Shown: positions 42,029 through 51,379, counted from the first letter of the stretch. The stretch: 64,000 bases of DNA from Mycobacterium asiaticum (GCF_001673315.1 NZ_LZLQ01000118.1:1-64000); one strand, 5' to 3'. A program made the numbers and translations. Notes: generated by a model from the sequence alone, not told the origin.

Positions 42029-43198
42029 TCACTTCCCGCGATCGAAGGGAACAGTCGTGGGCACCGCCGCGCCTGGCGGGAGTACGAGCTTGCCATCCGT
42101 ATCGATATAGCCGGACCGTTTTGTCGGCACTGGCACAACAGGATTCGGGCAAGGCCGATCCGTCCCGTCACCACATGTGCCACCGATGAAGTAGGAACGT
42201 CGCTGGACATCTTCAGGCCAAGGGTCGGCATGCATGCCGACCCATTGAGCGGGCACGTTGTAGAAAAGGAAGAAACAGGCGCTGACCCCGCCGAAGATGG
42301 CCAGGAAGCGGACGAACTGCTGCCGCAGGACACCTCCGGGAACGCTGTCCAATCCGCGTTCCACGACGGTGCGGCCGCGATCGTCGGTGAAATAGCGTAG
42401 GCAGCACAGGGCTGCCTGGACCCCTCCCCACATCAAGCCTTCATAGACGGGCCACTGGTAATAGTGGCCGGCGTTGAGCGAGACGGCCCGGATCGAACCG
42501 GGATAGGTGTAGAACCCGATCGGCAGCAGAATGCAGCCCTCCATCACCAGATCCAGCAAGAATGTCAACGCGTAGGTCACGACGATCAGCCTCAGATTGC
42601 TGATGTTCGGCCATCTGGCTTTGATTTTGCGCATGACCCAGCACCCGGCGATCGTGATCAGCAGGACGCCGTACGCGTAACCCGGGGCGTTGGTCAGCAG
42701 AGGCTCGGCCACCTGGCGGCCCGGCTCCTCCGGCGACACCCAACCTGGAATATGCGACGACCACGAGCCCCGGTTGAACAGCCACGTGTTGTACGTGCAC
42801 CAGGTGTTCAGATAATTCAGTAGTGGGTCCTGGAAAAACATCAAACCCATTGACAAGACCAACATTCCGTCGAGGGTGATGCGCCGTTCACGCCGCCACG
42901 GCCGGATGAAGAACCACCACACGGCAAATGGCAGGCCCACCCAGAGAATGATCGCGTTCGCCATCAGCGGGATCTTCATGTACATCGGCGGATCGCTGGG
43001 TCCGGCAGGTACCCGCTCGAAATACGGCCCGGTGATCCAGCGCAGCCACACGTACAGCTGCAAGGCGAGCAGCGCGCCGCCAATCACGGCCCAGATGCGG
43101 ATGGCTTTCACCGGAGACGCAGCGGTGTGACCGAGCTCAGGAACGCCCCTGAGTGATTCGGTAATGACGGGCGCGCTCTGTTTGGCCGGGCCGCTCAT
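42029..43198 (-). CDS. AveC-family (spirocyclase-like) membrane protein, copy 2
   Basis: A 389-residue paralogue of copy 1, similar along its whole length (IRIWAVIGGALLALQLYVWLRWITGP, FFQDPLLNYLNTW, NAPGYAYGVLLI, YYQWPVYEGLMWGGVQA, VPAQWVGMHADPWP). It has the same predicted membrane segments. AGAGGGAGACG lies upstream of the ATG. It stands alone, without its own ATPase/VWA genes, so it may use the pair encoded beside copy 1, and has the same candidate operator 38 bp upstream. Probably a product of local duplication. Confidence 0.75.
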   Translation of the reverse strand: MSGPAKQSAPVITESLRGVPELGHTAASPVKAIRIWAVIGGALLALQLYVWLRWITGPYFERVPAGPSDPPMYMKIPLMANAIILWVGLPFAVWWFFIRPWRRERRITLDGMLVLSMGLMFFQDPLLNYLNTWCTYNTWLFNRGSWSSHIPGWVSPEEPGRQVAEPLLTNAPGYAYGVLLITIAGCWVMRKIKARWPNISNLRLIVVTYALTFLLDLVMEGCILLPIGFYTYPGSIRAVSLNAGHYYQWPVYEGLMWGGVQAALCCLRYFTDDRGRTVVERGLDSVPGGVLRQQFVRFLAIFGGVSACFFLFYNVPAQWVGMHADPWPEDVQRRSYFIGGTCGDGTDRPCPNPVVPVPTKRSGYIDTDGKLVLPPGAAVPTTVPFDRGK

Positions 43199-43235
43199 GA
43201 TGCGTCTCCCTCTGGCTCGCGTGACAATCCCGCCA

Positions 43236-43256
43236 ATATACCAGCGGGTATCTGAA
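43236..43256. promoter_or_regulatory. Candidate TetR operator upstream of AveC-like copy 2
   Basis: ATACC-AGCG-GGTAT is a clean inverted repeat inside a 21-bp segment that matches the motif at 41341-41361. It is 38 bp upstream of the AveC-like copy 2 start. Confidence 0.65.
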
Positions 43257-43351
43257 CGACGAACAAGAATCTGACCGCTCGTCAGTGACCGTAGCCACCG
43301 CCGGGGTGAGGATTTAGGCCCCGCGGATGCGCTGGTGGCGGCCCGTGCAGC

Positions 43352-43377
43352 GTTTTAGCCCTAGTCGACACGGGTAT
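43352..43377 (+). promoter_or_regulatory. SigF-type promoter upstream of hemerythrin gene
   Basis: GTTT (43352-43355), 16 bases, then GGGTAT (43372-43377) matches the mycobacterial SigF consensus GTTT-N15-17-GGGTAT exactly. It lies 69 bp before the hemerythrin ATG. Stress or stationary-phase expression of the hemerythrin and the small gene behind it is therefore likely. Confidence 0.75.
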
Positions 43378-43446
43378 GCGGCCCGTCAGCGGCGCACAGC
43401 CCCCCGCCCGCGTCAATCGAACTCCAACTAATGGAGGTTATTCGGC

Positions 43447-44013
43447 ATGTCCGAAATGATCGTTGAAACACCCGACGAAGTTGTCGCGTTCCTCAAAGCG
43501 CAGCACGACCTGATCGAGGACATGTTCGATGAGGTGCTGCACGCATCCGACCCGCGCGCCCGCGAGAAGCCATTCATCGAGTTGCGACAGTTGCTCGCGG
43601 TGCACGAGACGGCCGAGGAGATGGTGGTCCACCCGCGCCTGCGCCGGGAAACAGACGACGGCGACGCCATTGTCGACGCGCTGCTGCAAGAAGAACACGA
43701 CGCCAAGACGCTGTTGTCGAGCATCGAAGATCTGGACGTCACCTCGCAGGAATTCATCGACGAGCTGAGCAAATTGCGCGACGCCGTGCTCGCCCATGCT
43801 GAACATGAAGAGCTCGAAGAGTTTCCGAGACTACAGCAGGAAGTCGACACCGACGATCTCAAGCGCATGGCGGCAGCGGTCAAGGCCGCCGAGGCCATCG
43901 CGCCGACCCGTCCGCACGCCGGCGTGGAATCGGCGAAGCTGAACTTCGCCGTGGGGCCCTTCGCATCGATGCTGGACCGGGCCCGCGATCTGATCAAGCA
44001 AGCAATCGGTTAG
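43447..44013 (+). CDS. Hemerythrin HHE domain protein
   Basis: A 188-residue helical protein with two HHE-type repeats and likely diiron ligands: KAQHDLIEDMFDEVL, VHETAEEMVVHP, LLQEEHDAKTLL and LAHAEHEELEEFP. Such proteins bind oxygen or NO or handle peroxide. GGAGG precedes the ATG by 9 bases. A consensus SigF promoter lies upstream, and a 53-residue gene follows after 8 bases. Confidence 0.92.
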   Translation: MSEMIVETPDEVVAFLKAQHDLIEDMFDEVLHASDPRAREKPFIELRQLLAVHETAEEMVVHPRLRRETDDGDAIVDALLQEEHDAKTLLSSIEDLDVTSQEFIDELSKLRDAVLAHAEHEELEEFPRLQQEVDTDDLKRMAAAVKAAEAIAPTRPHAGVESAKLNFAVGPFASMLDRARDLIKQAIG

Positions 44014-44021
44014 GAGCAGTG

Positions 44022-44183
44022 ATGAGCACCCCCGAACCTCCTGAAGACCAGGAGCAGACCGACCAGATGGCTGCGGCTGAAGGTGGGGCGCAGGGCGGAG
44101 ACGACAGCATCGTCGCGCCGCCCGCCTACCCCGCGTACTCCACCCCTCCGCCGGAGGGGCTGGCGGGCAACGAGGATGGCTGA
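44022..44183 (+). CDS. Small acidic proline-rich protein
   Basis: A 53-residue protein starting MSTPEPPEDQEQTD and ending in a Pro/Tyr-rich tail (PPAYPAYSTPPPEG). TAGGAG lies just before the ATG, and the gene starts 8 bases after the hemerythrin stop, so it is probably in the same SigF-type transcript. The composition suggests disorder. I do not recognise a family. Confidence 0.6.
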   Translation: MSTPEPPEDQEQTDQMAAAEGGAQGGDDSIVAPPAYPAYSTPPPEGLAGNEDG

Positions 44184-44207
44184 GCCGGTCTGGATAGTCT
44201 GGATCAG

Positions 44208-45656
44208 GTGAGCGTTACGCCAGATACCACAGTCACTCTGCAGGACCGTTTTTCTCGCGAGTTGCCCGAGCTCGCGGTCTCGTGGACGGCCGAGGTGCCG
44301 CCGGATCCGCGGCTGCTGGTGCTCAACGAGCCGCTCGCCGCCGAACTGGCGATGGATCCCGACTGGTTGCGCAGCGGCGACGGAATTCGTTTCCTGGTCG
44401 GCAATCTGGTGCCCGAAGGCGCTGCGCCGGTGGCCCAGGCCTACGCCGGGCACCAATTCGGTGGTTATGTACCCCGACTCGGGGACGGGCGCGCCCTGCT
44501 GCTCGGTGAACTGACCGACACCGAGGGCCGCCTGCGTGATATCCACCTCAAGGGTTCCGGGCGCACGCCTTTCGCCCGCGCCGGTGACGGCCTGGCCGCA
44601 GTGGGCCCGATGCTGCGCGAGTACATCATCAGTGAAGCGATGCACGCATTGGGCGTGCCGACGACGCGCTCGCTTGCGGTAGTGGCCACCGGGCGACCGG
44701 TGGAGCGAGACACCGTGCTGCCGGGGGCATTGCTGGTCCGGGTCGCCAGCAGTCACCTGCGGGTCGGCAGTTTCCAATACGCCTCTGCCACACAGGATGT
44801 GGAGCTGCTGCGCCGGCTGGCCGACCACGCAATTGCGCGTCATTACCCGGACGCCGCCAATGCCGAACGTCCCTATGTCGCGTTGTTCGAAAGCGTCGTC
44901 GCGGCGCAGGCGGCGCTGGTGGCCAACTGGATGCTGATCGGCTTCGTCCACGGCGTGATGAACACCGACAACGTGACGATCGCCGGGGAAACCATCGACT
45001 ACGGACCGTGCGCGTTCATGGAGGCCTACGACCCAGAAACGGTCTTCAGTTCGATCGACTACTGGGGACGGTATGCCTATGCCAACCAGCCCACCATCAC
45101 CCAATGGAATCTGGCCCGATTCGCCGAGGCGCTGTTACCGCTGTTCTCCGACGATCCCAACGAGGGAGTTGCCCTCGCAGAGAACGCATTTGGCGGATTT
45201 GCGCATTACCACAACGCTTGGCGCTCGGGTATGCACGCCAAGCTCGGTCTTACCACCGATGCGGCGACACAGTTGATCGACGAACTGTTGCCCCTGATGC
45301 AGGAGAGCCACGTCGACTACACGTCGTTCTTCCGTCACCTCAGCAACGCCGCGCGTGGTGATGCCGCCGCGGCCCGCGGGGTGTTCGTCGACCCCGCCCG
45401 GTTCGACGACTGGGCGGCGCGCTGGCGCGCGCTGGGGCCCGACGCCGAATTGATGGATCGGGTCAATCCGATCTACATCCCGCGTAACCACCTGGTCGAG
45501 GAAGTCCTGACCGCGGCGACCGAAGGGGACCTCGACCCGCTCAACGGGCTGCTCGGCGCCATCGGCGCCCCCTTTACTCCGCGGCCCGGGCTGGAGCGTT
45601 ACGCCGCCCCCGCCCCAGTGGATTTCGGCGTCTACCGGACCTTCTGCGGCACCTAG
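44208..45656 (+). CDS. selO: SelO/YdiU protein adenylyltransferase
   Basis: A 482-residue pseudokinase-fold AMPylase. SelO transfers AMP to Ser/Thr/Tyr on target proteins and is linked to redox stress. Diagnostic segments: [63 protein letters not shown], and [24 protein letters not shown] (metal and catalytic region). The size is typical. GTG start at 44208. The C-terminus lacks the SelO selenocysteine/Cys tail of eukaryotes but ends TFCGT with a Cys near the end, as in bacterial members. Confidence 0.93.
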   Translation: MSVTPDTTVTLQDRFSRELPELAVSWTAEVPPDPRLLVLNEPLAAELAMDPDWLRSGDGIRFLVGNLVPEGAAPVAQAYAGHQFGGYVPRLGDGRALLLGELTDTEGRLRDIHLKGSGRTPFARAGDGLAAVGPMLREYIISEAMHALGVPTTRSLAVVATGRPVERDTVLPGALLVRVASSHLRVGSFQYASATQDVELLRRLADHAIARHYPDAANAERPYVALFESVVAAQAALVANWMLIGFVHGVMNTDNVTIAGETIDYGPCAFMEAYDPETVFSSIDYWGRYAYANQPTITQWNLARFAEALLPLFSDDPNEGVALAENAFGGFAHYHNAWRSGMHAKLGLTTDAATQLIDELLPLMQESHVDYTSFFRHLSNAARGDAAAARGVFVDPARFDDWAARWRALGPDAELMDRVNPIYIPRNHLVEEVLTAATEGDLDPLNGLLGAIGAPFTPRPGLERYAAPAPVDFGVYRTFCGT

Positions 45657-45661
45657 TCACC

Positions 45662-46117
45662 GTGGCGAACATGGTCGGCGTGTACCGCGCACCGATGCGA
45701 TCCCGCAGCGACGACGTCGATCCGCGGGACACCATCGAACGTGCTCTCCGCGAGGGTCTGTGCGGATTCGGCCAATTGGTTGAGCCGGACGCACAGGACC
45801 GTCTCGACCGTCGGGTCGCCCGTTTCGTCGAGGTGGCCGACGGTTCATTTGTGTGGACCCGCGACCCGGATGGTCTGTATTGGCTCGGCCGGATCACCGG
45901 TGCGTACTTCTACGACGACCGCGACCGCGCGGTCACAGTCGACCTGGTGCACGTGCGGCCGTGCGACTGGCTGGCGGAACCGCTGACGGAACCGGATGTG
46001 CCCGCCGCTGTCGTCGCAACGTTCGGGCGCGGCGGCCGAAACTTCCAACAGACCCATCACCCGTCGGTTAGCCAAGAGACTCAACGGATCTGGGACGCTA
46101 GTCGTCGGCCGCGCTAG
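45662..46117 (+). CDS. Hypothetical protein
   Basis: A 151-residue protein starting with GTG at 45662, 5 bases after the selO stop, so probably co-transcribed with it. The middle has a pattern of aromatic strands (FVWTRDPDGLYWLGRITGAYFYDD, VTVDLVHVRPCDWL) suggesting a small beta-barrel, and an FGRGGRNFQQTH segment follows. I cannot name a characterised family. Its stop overlaps the convergent VOC gene by 4 bases. Confidence 0.7.
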   Translation: MANMVGVYRAPMRSRSDDVDPRDTIERALREGLCGFGQLVEPDAQDRLDRRVARFVEVADGSFVWTRDPDGLYWLGRITGAYFYDDRDRAVTVDLVHVRPCDWLAEPLTEPDVPAAVVATFGRGGRNFQQTHHPSVSQETQRIWDASRRPR

Positions 46118-46521
46118 CGCTTCGCGACCAGGACCTCGCCTTCCAGCCCGTCGGGGTCGCGGAAGAAGACGCTGCGCATCGACCCGAAATCGTTCACCTT
46201 GCCATCACTGGCGCCATGCGCGATCAAGCGTTGTCGGATCGTTTCGAAACTCTCCTGCGACGCTGCCTGCAGGCCGAAATGGTCCAGACGTCCACGTCCC
46301 CACATCGGTGTCTGCCGATCCGGCTCCACATTGCCTTCGATGGTCACCACATTGAGTTCGGTGTGCGGGCCGATGCGGATCATCGTCATGGTCTCGCCGG
46401 CCTGCTCCCCGTGCGGTCTGGTGGGCCCGACCTCAGCCTCGAACACCTCCGTGTAGAACTCGCGCAGTCTGCCGATGTCCTTGGAGATGAGCGCAATGTG
46501 GTTGATCCCGTTCAGTAGCAC
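46114..46521 (-). CDS. VOC (glyoxalase/dioxygenase) superfamily protein
   Basis: A 135-residue vicinal-oxygen-chelate protein with two beta-alpha-beta-beta-beta modules: INHIALISKDIGRLREFYTEVFEAE and LDHFGLQAASQESFETIRQRLIAHG. Likely metal ligands are His8, His80-type and the terminal Glu in DPDGLEGEV. The substrate is unknown. It lies 18 bases downstream of the DUF808 gene on the same strand. Confidence 0.85.
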   Translation of the reverse strand: MLLNGINHIALISKDIGRLREFYTEVFEAEVGPTRPHGEQAGETMTMIRIGPHTELNVVTIEGNVEPDRQTPMWGRGRLDHFGLQAASQESFETIRQRLIAHGASDGKVNDFGSMRSVFFRDPDGLEGEVLVAKR

Positions 46522-46539
46522 CGCTGTGCTCCTCGCGCC

Positions 46540-47475
46540 TCAGGTAGTAGTCGTCGAGCGGCGGTGCCGGAGATGGCGCACCAGATGAACCAACGCGACG
46601 ACGAAGGCCCCGACCACCGAGCCCAGCACCGCCGAAAGACCGGTGTTGACCAGCCAGGCCACCACACCCCCGACAGCCCCGGCCGCGTGGCGCACTCCTT
46701 CCTCGAGGTGGTGCACCCACTCGTAGGGGGTGTGCCAGCCCACGTGATCAGTCCCCATCAACAGGATGTGACCACCTACCCAGAGCATCGCGACCGTCCC
46801 GACCACGGACAGCACGGAGAGCAATCTGGGCATCCCCGCAACCAGACCGCGTCCCACCGCCTGACCCGGCCGGGATGAGGTCTTGGTCAGGCGCAGCCCG
46901 ACGTCGTCCATCTTGACGATGCCGCCGACCACACCGTAGACCGCGACGGTGATCACCAGTGCCACGATGACGAGGATGACCAGCCGCGGCACGAAGCCCA
47001 ACGTGGCGACCTCGTTGAGAGCGATCACCATGATCTCCGCCGACAAGATGAAGTCGGTGCGAATGGCGCTGCTGACCACATGGCTTTCGTTCTCCAGCGC
47101 GCCGGTGTCCTCGTCGTGGCCGCGCAAACTGCCCCAGACCTTCTCGGCGCCTTCGTAACACAAATAGGTCGCCCCAAGCATCAGGACCGGACTGAGCAGC
47201 CACGGCGCGAACTGACTGAGCAGCATCGCACCCGGCAGGATGAACAGCAGCTTGTTGCGCAGCGAACCCAGCGCGATGCGCTTGATGATCGGCAACTCGC
47301 GCTCGGCGGAAATCCCCTCGACGAATTGCGGTGTCACCGCGGTGTCGTCGACAACAACGCCGGCTGCCTTGGCCGTGGCACGTCCGGCGGCGCCGCCGAT
47401 GTCGTCCAGGGATGCCGCGGTCAACTTCGCAAGGAGCGCGACATCGTCGAGGAGGCCGAACAGACCCGCACTCAT
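46540..47475 (-). CDS. DUF808 / YedI family membrane protein
   Basis: A 311-residue protein of the DUF808 family: MSAGLFGLLDDVALLAKLTAASLDDIGG start, AGVVVDDTAVTPQFV, and several membrane segments (LLFILPGAMLLSQFAPWLLSPVLMLGATYL, LVILVIVALVITVAVYGVVGGIV, LLSVLSVVGTVAMLWVGGHILLMG, and a C-terminal pair). ATG at 47475 with GGAGC upstream is preferred over a longer frame that would run into the next gene. Function is unknown. Confidence 0.85.
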   Translation of the reverse strand: MSAGLFGLLDDVALLAKLTAASLDDIGGAAGRATAKAAGVVVDDTAVTPQFVEGISAERELPIIKRIALGSLRNKLLFILPGAMLLSQFAPWLLSPVLMLGATYLCYEGAEKVWGSLRGHDEDTGALENESHVVSSAIRTDFILSAEIMVIALNEVATLGFVPRLVILVIVALVITVAVYGVVGGIVKMDDVGLRLTKTSSRPGQAVGRGLVAGMPRLLSVLSVVGTVAMLWVGGHILLMGTDHVGWHTPYEWVHHLEEGVRHAAGAVGGVVAWLVNTGLSAVLGSVVGAFVVALVHLVRHLRHRRSTTTT

Positions 47476-47527
47476 TGCGTCTGCTCCATGGCGTTCGAGA
47501 TTACCCGGGTGTACACCGATGGTCCCA

Positions 47528-48523
47528 TCACGCGGGTCGACTGCCGACTTCCAAACCGGCCAACGCCGACGTGCCCTCGAAGATGGTGCGACCCCATTCC
47601 CGAACCCTGCAGCGCAGAGTCCCGGCGAGGTATTCGTAATCGGTGTCGATGTTGCGGCGTTCAGCCGGCAACGGCACCGGCAGCACATGCGGCCCCTCTG
47701 CCGTGCCGCGTCCGTCGAGTTCGACGCGGTAGCGCGCCGTGCGCGCATCAATGTGCCATTCCTGCACGTCGCAGGCTGAGGACACCAGAGCCGGCGGGGT
47801 GATGCGCAGCACTCGATCTCCCAGGCGCACAACGACTCCCGTGACATCACGTTTCAGCGGTCCAAGCTCGAGCAACCCGCCGGAAAACGCCACCGACACA
47901 TCGGCATCACCGAAATCGTGGGCTTGACCCCACCACCAGCGCAACGGAAAACCGGCGCCCCAATTGCGTTCGCAGTACAACGTGGCATCAGAGAAGTTCC
48001 ACTTCCGACCTGCGTGCGTCACAGTTCCGGACGCTTTGCCGCCCAGCCGATAGGGGTGCCAGTACTGGTTCAGGAATGGCACGGACGAAAACACCCCGCC
48101 GCCGCCGAAAGGCTTGGGCCACTCATACGGCTCGCGAAAGGTCAGGTCGACCCGGGTGTCACCGAGGACCATCTGCAGCCGCTCCCGGCTCGCGTCGATG
48201 AAGTCTCCGTCCGAGTCGGCGCGCACCGAGAAGCGCTGTTGGTCGGCCTGCACGCCATCCACTGCAGCCGAACGGACCACTCCGCCGGGATGCAAAGCGA
48301 TGGCAGCCGTTGACCAATCCCCGGCGGAGTGGCGATTCGCGCTGCACAGCGCAACCACCACCCGTCCAGAATCAGGGTCGGACAGCCGCCAGAACCAGCC
48401 CTCCATTTCGGTGCCGTGCGATGGGACCGGGTCCCCGAACGGCACGTCGGCCCCACTGCGCCGATACAACGAGACCAGCTTGGGGACCATCGCCATGTTT
48501 GCGACCGAGCCAAGAACCTTCAC
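47528..48523 (-). CDS. Tocopherol-cyclase-like family protein
   Basis: A 331-residue beta-rich protein whose segments resemble the tocopherol cyclase family: EMEGWFWRLSD, FLNQYWHPYRLGGKASG, LYCERNWGAGFPLRWWWGQAHDF and a C-terminal AGTLRCRVREWG. In plants and cyanobacteria the family closes chromanol rings; in mycobacteria the function is unknown and may involve other lipids or carotenoids. GTG start at 48523, 4 bases after the TetR stop, so the two genes are probably co-transcribed. Confidence 0.7.
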   Translation of the reverse strand: MKVLGSVANMAMVPKLVSLYRRSGADVPFGDPVPSHGTEMEGWFWRLSDPDSGRVVVALCSANRHSAGDWSTAAIALHPGGVVRSAAVDGVQADQQRFSVRADSDGDFIDASRERLQMVLGDTRVDLTFREPYEWPKPFGGGGVFSSVPFLNQYWHPYRLGGKASGTVTHAGRKWNFSDATLYCERNWGAGFPLRWWWGQAHDFGDADVSVAFSGGLLELGPLKRDVTGVVVRLGDRVLRITPPALVSSACDVQEWHIDARTARYRVELDGRGTAEGPHVLPVPLPAERRNIDTDYEYLAGTLRCRVREWGRTIFEGTSALAGLEVGSRPA

Positions 48524-48526
48524 ACC

Positions 48527-49201
48527 TCAGTTGGTACCCGCCGCTCCCGGAGATGAACCCGTGCCCCCACTGACGTCGGACACCGATTGGGCCAGATAGG
48601 CGACAATGGCGTTGGTCAGCCCGCGGCGCGCTTCGTCGAGATCGGCGTAACTGCCGAGCTGCCGCTCCGACACGAGGCCGCGCATTGCACCAGGGATGAG
48701 TGTGGCGATCTCGTGCACCCGTTGCGGGTCGACTTGTAGGTCGGCGAACGCCTTCTGGCAGGTGGCGTGCCAGCCCTGCCCCCATGAGCGCAGTTCGGCG
48801 GCGGTGCGCGGATACAGCCGATCTAATTCGCTGGGTTCGCGGGGCAGCGCCGCCCGCAGATTCTCGATCGCCCGGGAATCGGGTGCAGTCAACCCGTTGT
48901 AGAGGGTGTCGATGATCTCTGACACCCTGGCCCGCAACGACGCTGCGGTGTCGGGTTCGGCGAACAGGTTGGCCCGGCGTTGCGCGGTGTGGTGCAGCAC
49001 CGCGGCCCAGAATCCGTCCGCGTCACCGAACTGATACTGCACCGTCCCCCACGTCACGCCGATCTGCTTGGCGATGCGGTTGGCCGAGACCGCCCCTGGA
49101 TCTCCGGACGCCAGTGCGGTAACCGCCGCCCGCAGCATGGCTTCACGGGTGGCCAATCCACGCCGGTTGGCCTTGCGACCCGTGCTGTCGGCGACCGCCA
49201 T
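48527..49201 (-). CDS. TetR family regulator divergent from Rieske oxygenase
   Basis: A 224-residue TetR protein: HTH SANRIAKQIGVTWGTVQYQFGDADGFWAAV, of the group with WGTVQYQF recognition helices, and a C-terminal domain with SRAIENLRAALPREPSEL. It is divergent from the Rieske gene across 91 bp that contain a strong promoter with an overlapping inverted repeat, so it is the likely repressor of the Rieske/DHDPR-like pair and possibly of the downstream tocopherol-cyclase-like gene. Confidence 0.87.
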   Translation of the reverse strand: MAVADSTGRKANRRGLATREAMLRAAVTALASGDPGAVSANRIAKQIGVTWGTVQYQFGDADGFWAAVLHHTAQRRANLFAEPDTAASLRARVSEIIDTLYNGLTAPDSRAIENLRAALPREPSELDRLYPRTAAELRSWGQGWHATCQKAFADLQVDPQRVHEIATLIPGAMRGLVSERQLGSYADLDEARRGLTNAIVAYLAQSVSDVSGGTGSSPGAAGTN

Positions 49202-49225
49202 TCGTGCATCCTAGCGGGATATCAC

Positions 49226-49262
49226 AGGTTTCGTTGACACCTTTATGAATCTTCCATAGAGT
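49226..49262 (+). promoter_or_regulatory. Promoter with overlapping TetR operator
   Basis: TTGACA (49234-49239), 17 bases, TAGAGT (49257-49262) is a near-consensus mycobacterial promoter for the Rieske gene. The inverted repeat AGGTTTC-GTT-GACACCT (49226-49242, 6 of 7 arm positions symmetrical) covers its -35 box and is a likely repressor site for the adjacent TetR. Confidence 0.65.
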
Positions 49263-49292
49263 GCTTGCTGATCAGACCGAGAGGACTGCCGG

Positions 49293-50309
49293 ATGGCCAA
49301 GCCCCCTTTGTCGATGAAGCCAACCGGGTGGTTCCAGGTTGCGTGGTCCGACGAGATCGGCATCGGCGCGGTTCACACCATGAAGTACTTCGACCAGGAG
49401 ATGGTTGCCTGGCGTGCCGACTCCGGTCAGCTCACCGTGATGAACGCCTACTGCGAACACCTGGGAGCGCACCTGGGATACGGCGGCAAGGTGGTCGGCG
49501 AGGTATTGCAATGCCCGTTTCACGGCTGGCAGTGGAGCCACGAGGGGCGCAACGTCTGCATCCCCTATCAGGACCGACCCAATCGCGGCCGGCGGGTACG
49601 CACCTATCCGGTGGTGGAACGCAACGAGTCGGTCTATATATGGCACGACATAGAAGGTCGCGCACCGTTTTTCGAGGCGCCCGATGTGTTCGCCGGGTTC
49701 GGCGACGGCAGCAGCCCCGCCGACTACTACCCGCAGCAACGACTGTTCCGGCAGGACCTCGAGCTGCACCCGCAGTACGTGCTGGAGAACGGGGTCGACT
49801 TCGCCCACTTCAAGTACGTGCACAGCACGCCGATCGTGCCGATCTTCACCCGGCACGACTTCGGCGAGCCGACTTCCTACGTGGACTTCACCATCACCTT
49901 CGAAGGCGACGACCAGCAGAGCATCGAGGACGTCAAGAGCGGTGTCGAGGCCATCAACGGCGGCCTCGGCGTCGCCGTCACCAAGAGTTGGGGCATGGTG
50001 GACAACCGCACCATCTCGGCGGTGACGCCGGTCGATGAACGCACCTCCGATGTTCGCTTCATGGTCTACATCGGCCGCGTTCCCGGCCGGGACGACGCGC
50101 GCGCCGAAGCCAAGGCCCGCATGTTCGGCGACGAAGTGATCCGGCAGTTCACTCAGGATGTGCACATCTGGGCGCACCAGCGCTACTCCGATCCGCCTGC
50201 GCTGGCGACGGCGGAATACGAGGGATTCACAGCTATTCGCAACTGGGCCAAGCAGTTCTACCCCGACGCAACGGACTCGGCTCGATCCCAGGAAGGGGCC
50301 ACGCGATGA
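49293..50309 (+). CDS. Rieske-type aromatic/steroid oxygenase (terminal oxygenase)
   Basis: A 338-residue Rieske non-heme iron oxygenase. The [2Fe-2S] ligands are Cys54-x-His56 and Cys74-x2-His77 (YCEHLGAHL; CPFHGWQW). The mononuclear iron motif NGVDFAHFKYVH supplies His172 and His177. It resembles KshA-like oxygenases that hydroxylate steroid or other polycyclic rings. No reductase is adjacent. The stop overlaps the DHDPR-like start (ATGA). Confidence 0.9.
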   Translation: MAKPPLSMKPTGWFQVAWSDEIGIGAVHTMKYFDQEMVAWRADSGQLTVMNAYCEHLGAHLGYGGKVVGEVLQCPFHGWQWSHEGRNVCIPYQDRPNRGRRVRTYPVVERNESVYIWHDIEGRAPFFEAPDVFAGFGDGSSPADYYPQQRLFRQDLELHPQYVLENGVDFAHFKYVHSTPIVPIFTRHDFGEPTSYVDFTITFEGDDQQSIEDVKSGVEAINGGLGVAVTKSWGMVDNRTISAVTPVDERTSDVRFMVYIGRVPGRDDARAEAKARMFGDEVIRQFTQDVHIWAHQRYSDPPALATAEYEGFTAIRNWAKQFYPDATDSARSQEGATR

Positions 50310-51379
50310 CGGTCAAGGTTTTCCAGGTTGCCACCGGCAATGTCGGTTCGGAGATGATCAAGCGCATCGCCGCTCATCCCGATCTGGAATTGATTGGCGT
50401 GCACTGTTATTCGCCGGAGAAGGTCGGCAGAGACGTCGGCGAACTCGTCGGTCTACCGCCCAACGGGGTCACAGCGACGGGCAGCGTCGATGAGATCATC
50501 GCAGCCCGGCCTGACGTGCTGACGTTCCACGGAGTGTTCCCCGACGAGGACCTCTACGTCAAAGTCCTTGAGGCCGGGATCAATATCGTCACCACGGCAG
50601 ACTGGATCACCGGCTGGCACCGTGACCGCAACCATCCGCACCACTCCGGCAAACCCGTAAGCCAACTGTTGGCCGAAGCGTGCCAGAAGGGCGGGTCGAC
50701 GTTCTACGGCACGGGCATGAACCCCGGAGTCAATCAGATTCTGGGCGTGGTGTGTTCGGCCGACGTCGCCGAGATCGAGAACGTCACCACCATAGAGTCC
50801 GTCGATGTGTCCTGCCACCACTCCAAGGACACCTGGATCGAGGTCGGCTACGGACTTCCCGTCGATCACCCGGACATCCCAGGCAAGTTGGAAAAGTACA
50901 CCCGCGTCTTTGCCGACAGTGTGTTGATGATGGCCGACTGCTTCGACATCGAACTCGACGAAGTGAAGTTCGACTACGAATTAGGCGCCTGCACCAAGGA
51001 TGTCGACCTGGGTTGGTACACGCTGCCCAAAGGGTCGCTGGGCGGGAATTACATCAAGTATCAAGGCATGGTGGCAGGGGTTCCGCGGGTGGAGACACAT
51101 CTAGAGTGGCAGATGACCCCGCACACCGATCCGCACTGGGATATCAAGGGCTGCTACATCACTCAGATCAAGGGCGACCCGTGCATTTACAACAAGCACA
51201 TGATCTTCCCTAAGCCCGGCGTCGACCTTTCCAATCCGGACAACTTCGCCTCGATCGGCATGACGGTCACCGGCCTGCCCGCGCTCAACTCGATCAAGTC
51301 GGTCATCGCCGCTCCCCCGGGCCTGATCACCAGTGCCGATCTGCCGCTGCGCGGGTTTGCCGGCCGATTCAAGGTTTAG
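50306..51379 (+). CDS. Dihydrodipicolinate-reductase-like dehydrogenase
   Basis: A 357-residue NAD(P)-binding protein with the Rossmann start VFQVATGNVGSEMIKRIAAHPDLELIGVHCY, an internal GTGMNPGVNQI and a long C-terminal domain. It is a member of the DapB-like family often found beside oxygenases and acyl-CoA enzymes in mycobacterial catabolic clusters; it is not DapB for lysine synthesis. It overlaps the Rieske gene by 4 bases, so both probably act on one substrate. The reaction is unknown. Confidence 0.82.
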   Translation: MTVKVFQVATGNVGSEMIKRIAAHPDLELIGVHCYSPEKVGRDVGELVGLPPNGVTATGSVDEIIAARPDVLTFHGVFPDEDLYVKVLEAGINIVTTADWITGWHRDRNHPHHSGKPVSQLLAEACQKGGSTFYGTGMNPGVNQILGVVCSADVAEIENVTTIESVDVSCHHSKDTWIEVGYGLPVDHPDIPGKLEKYTRVFADSVLMMADCFDIELDEVKFDYELGACTKDVDLGWYTLPKGSLGGNYIKYQGMVAGVPRVETHLEWQMTPHTDPHWDIKGCYITQIKGDPCIYNKHMIFPKPGVDLSNPDNFASIGMTVTGLPALNSIKSVIAAPPGLITSADLPLRGFAGRFKV

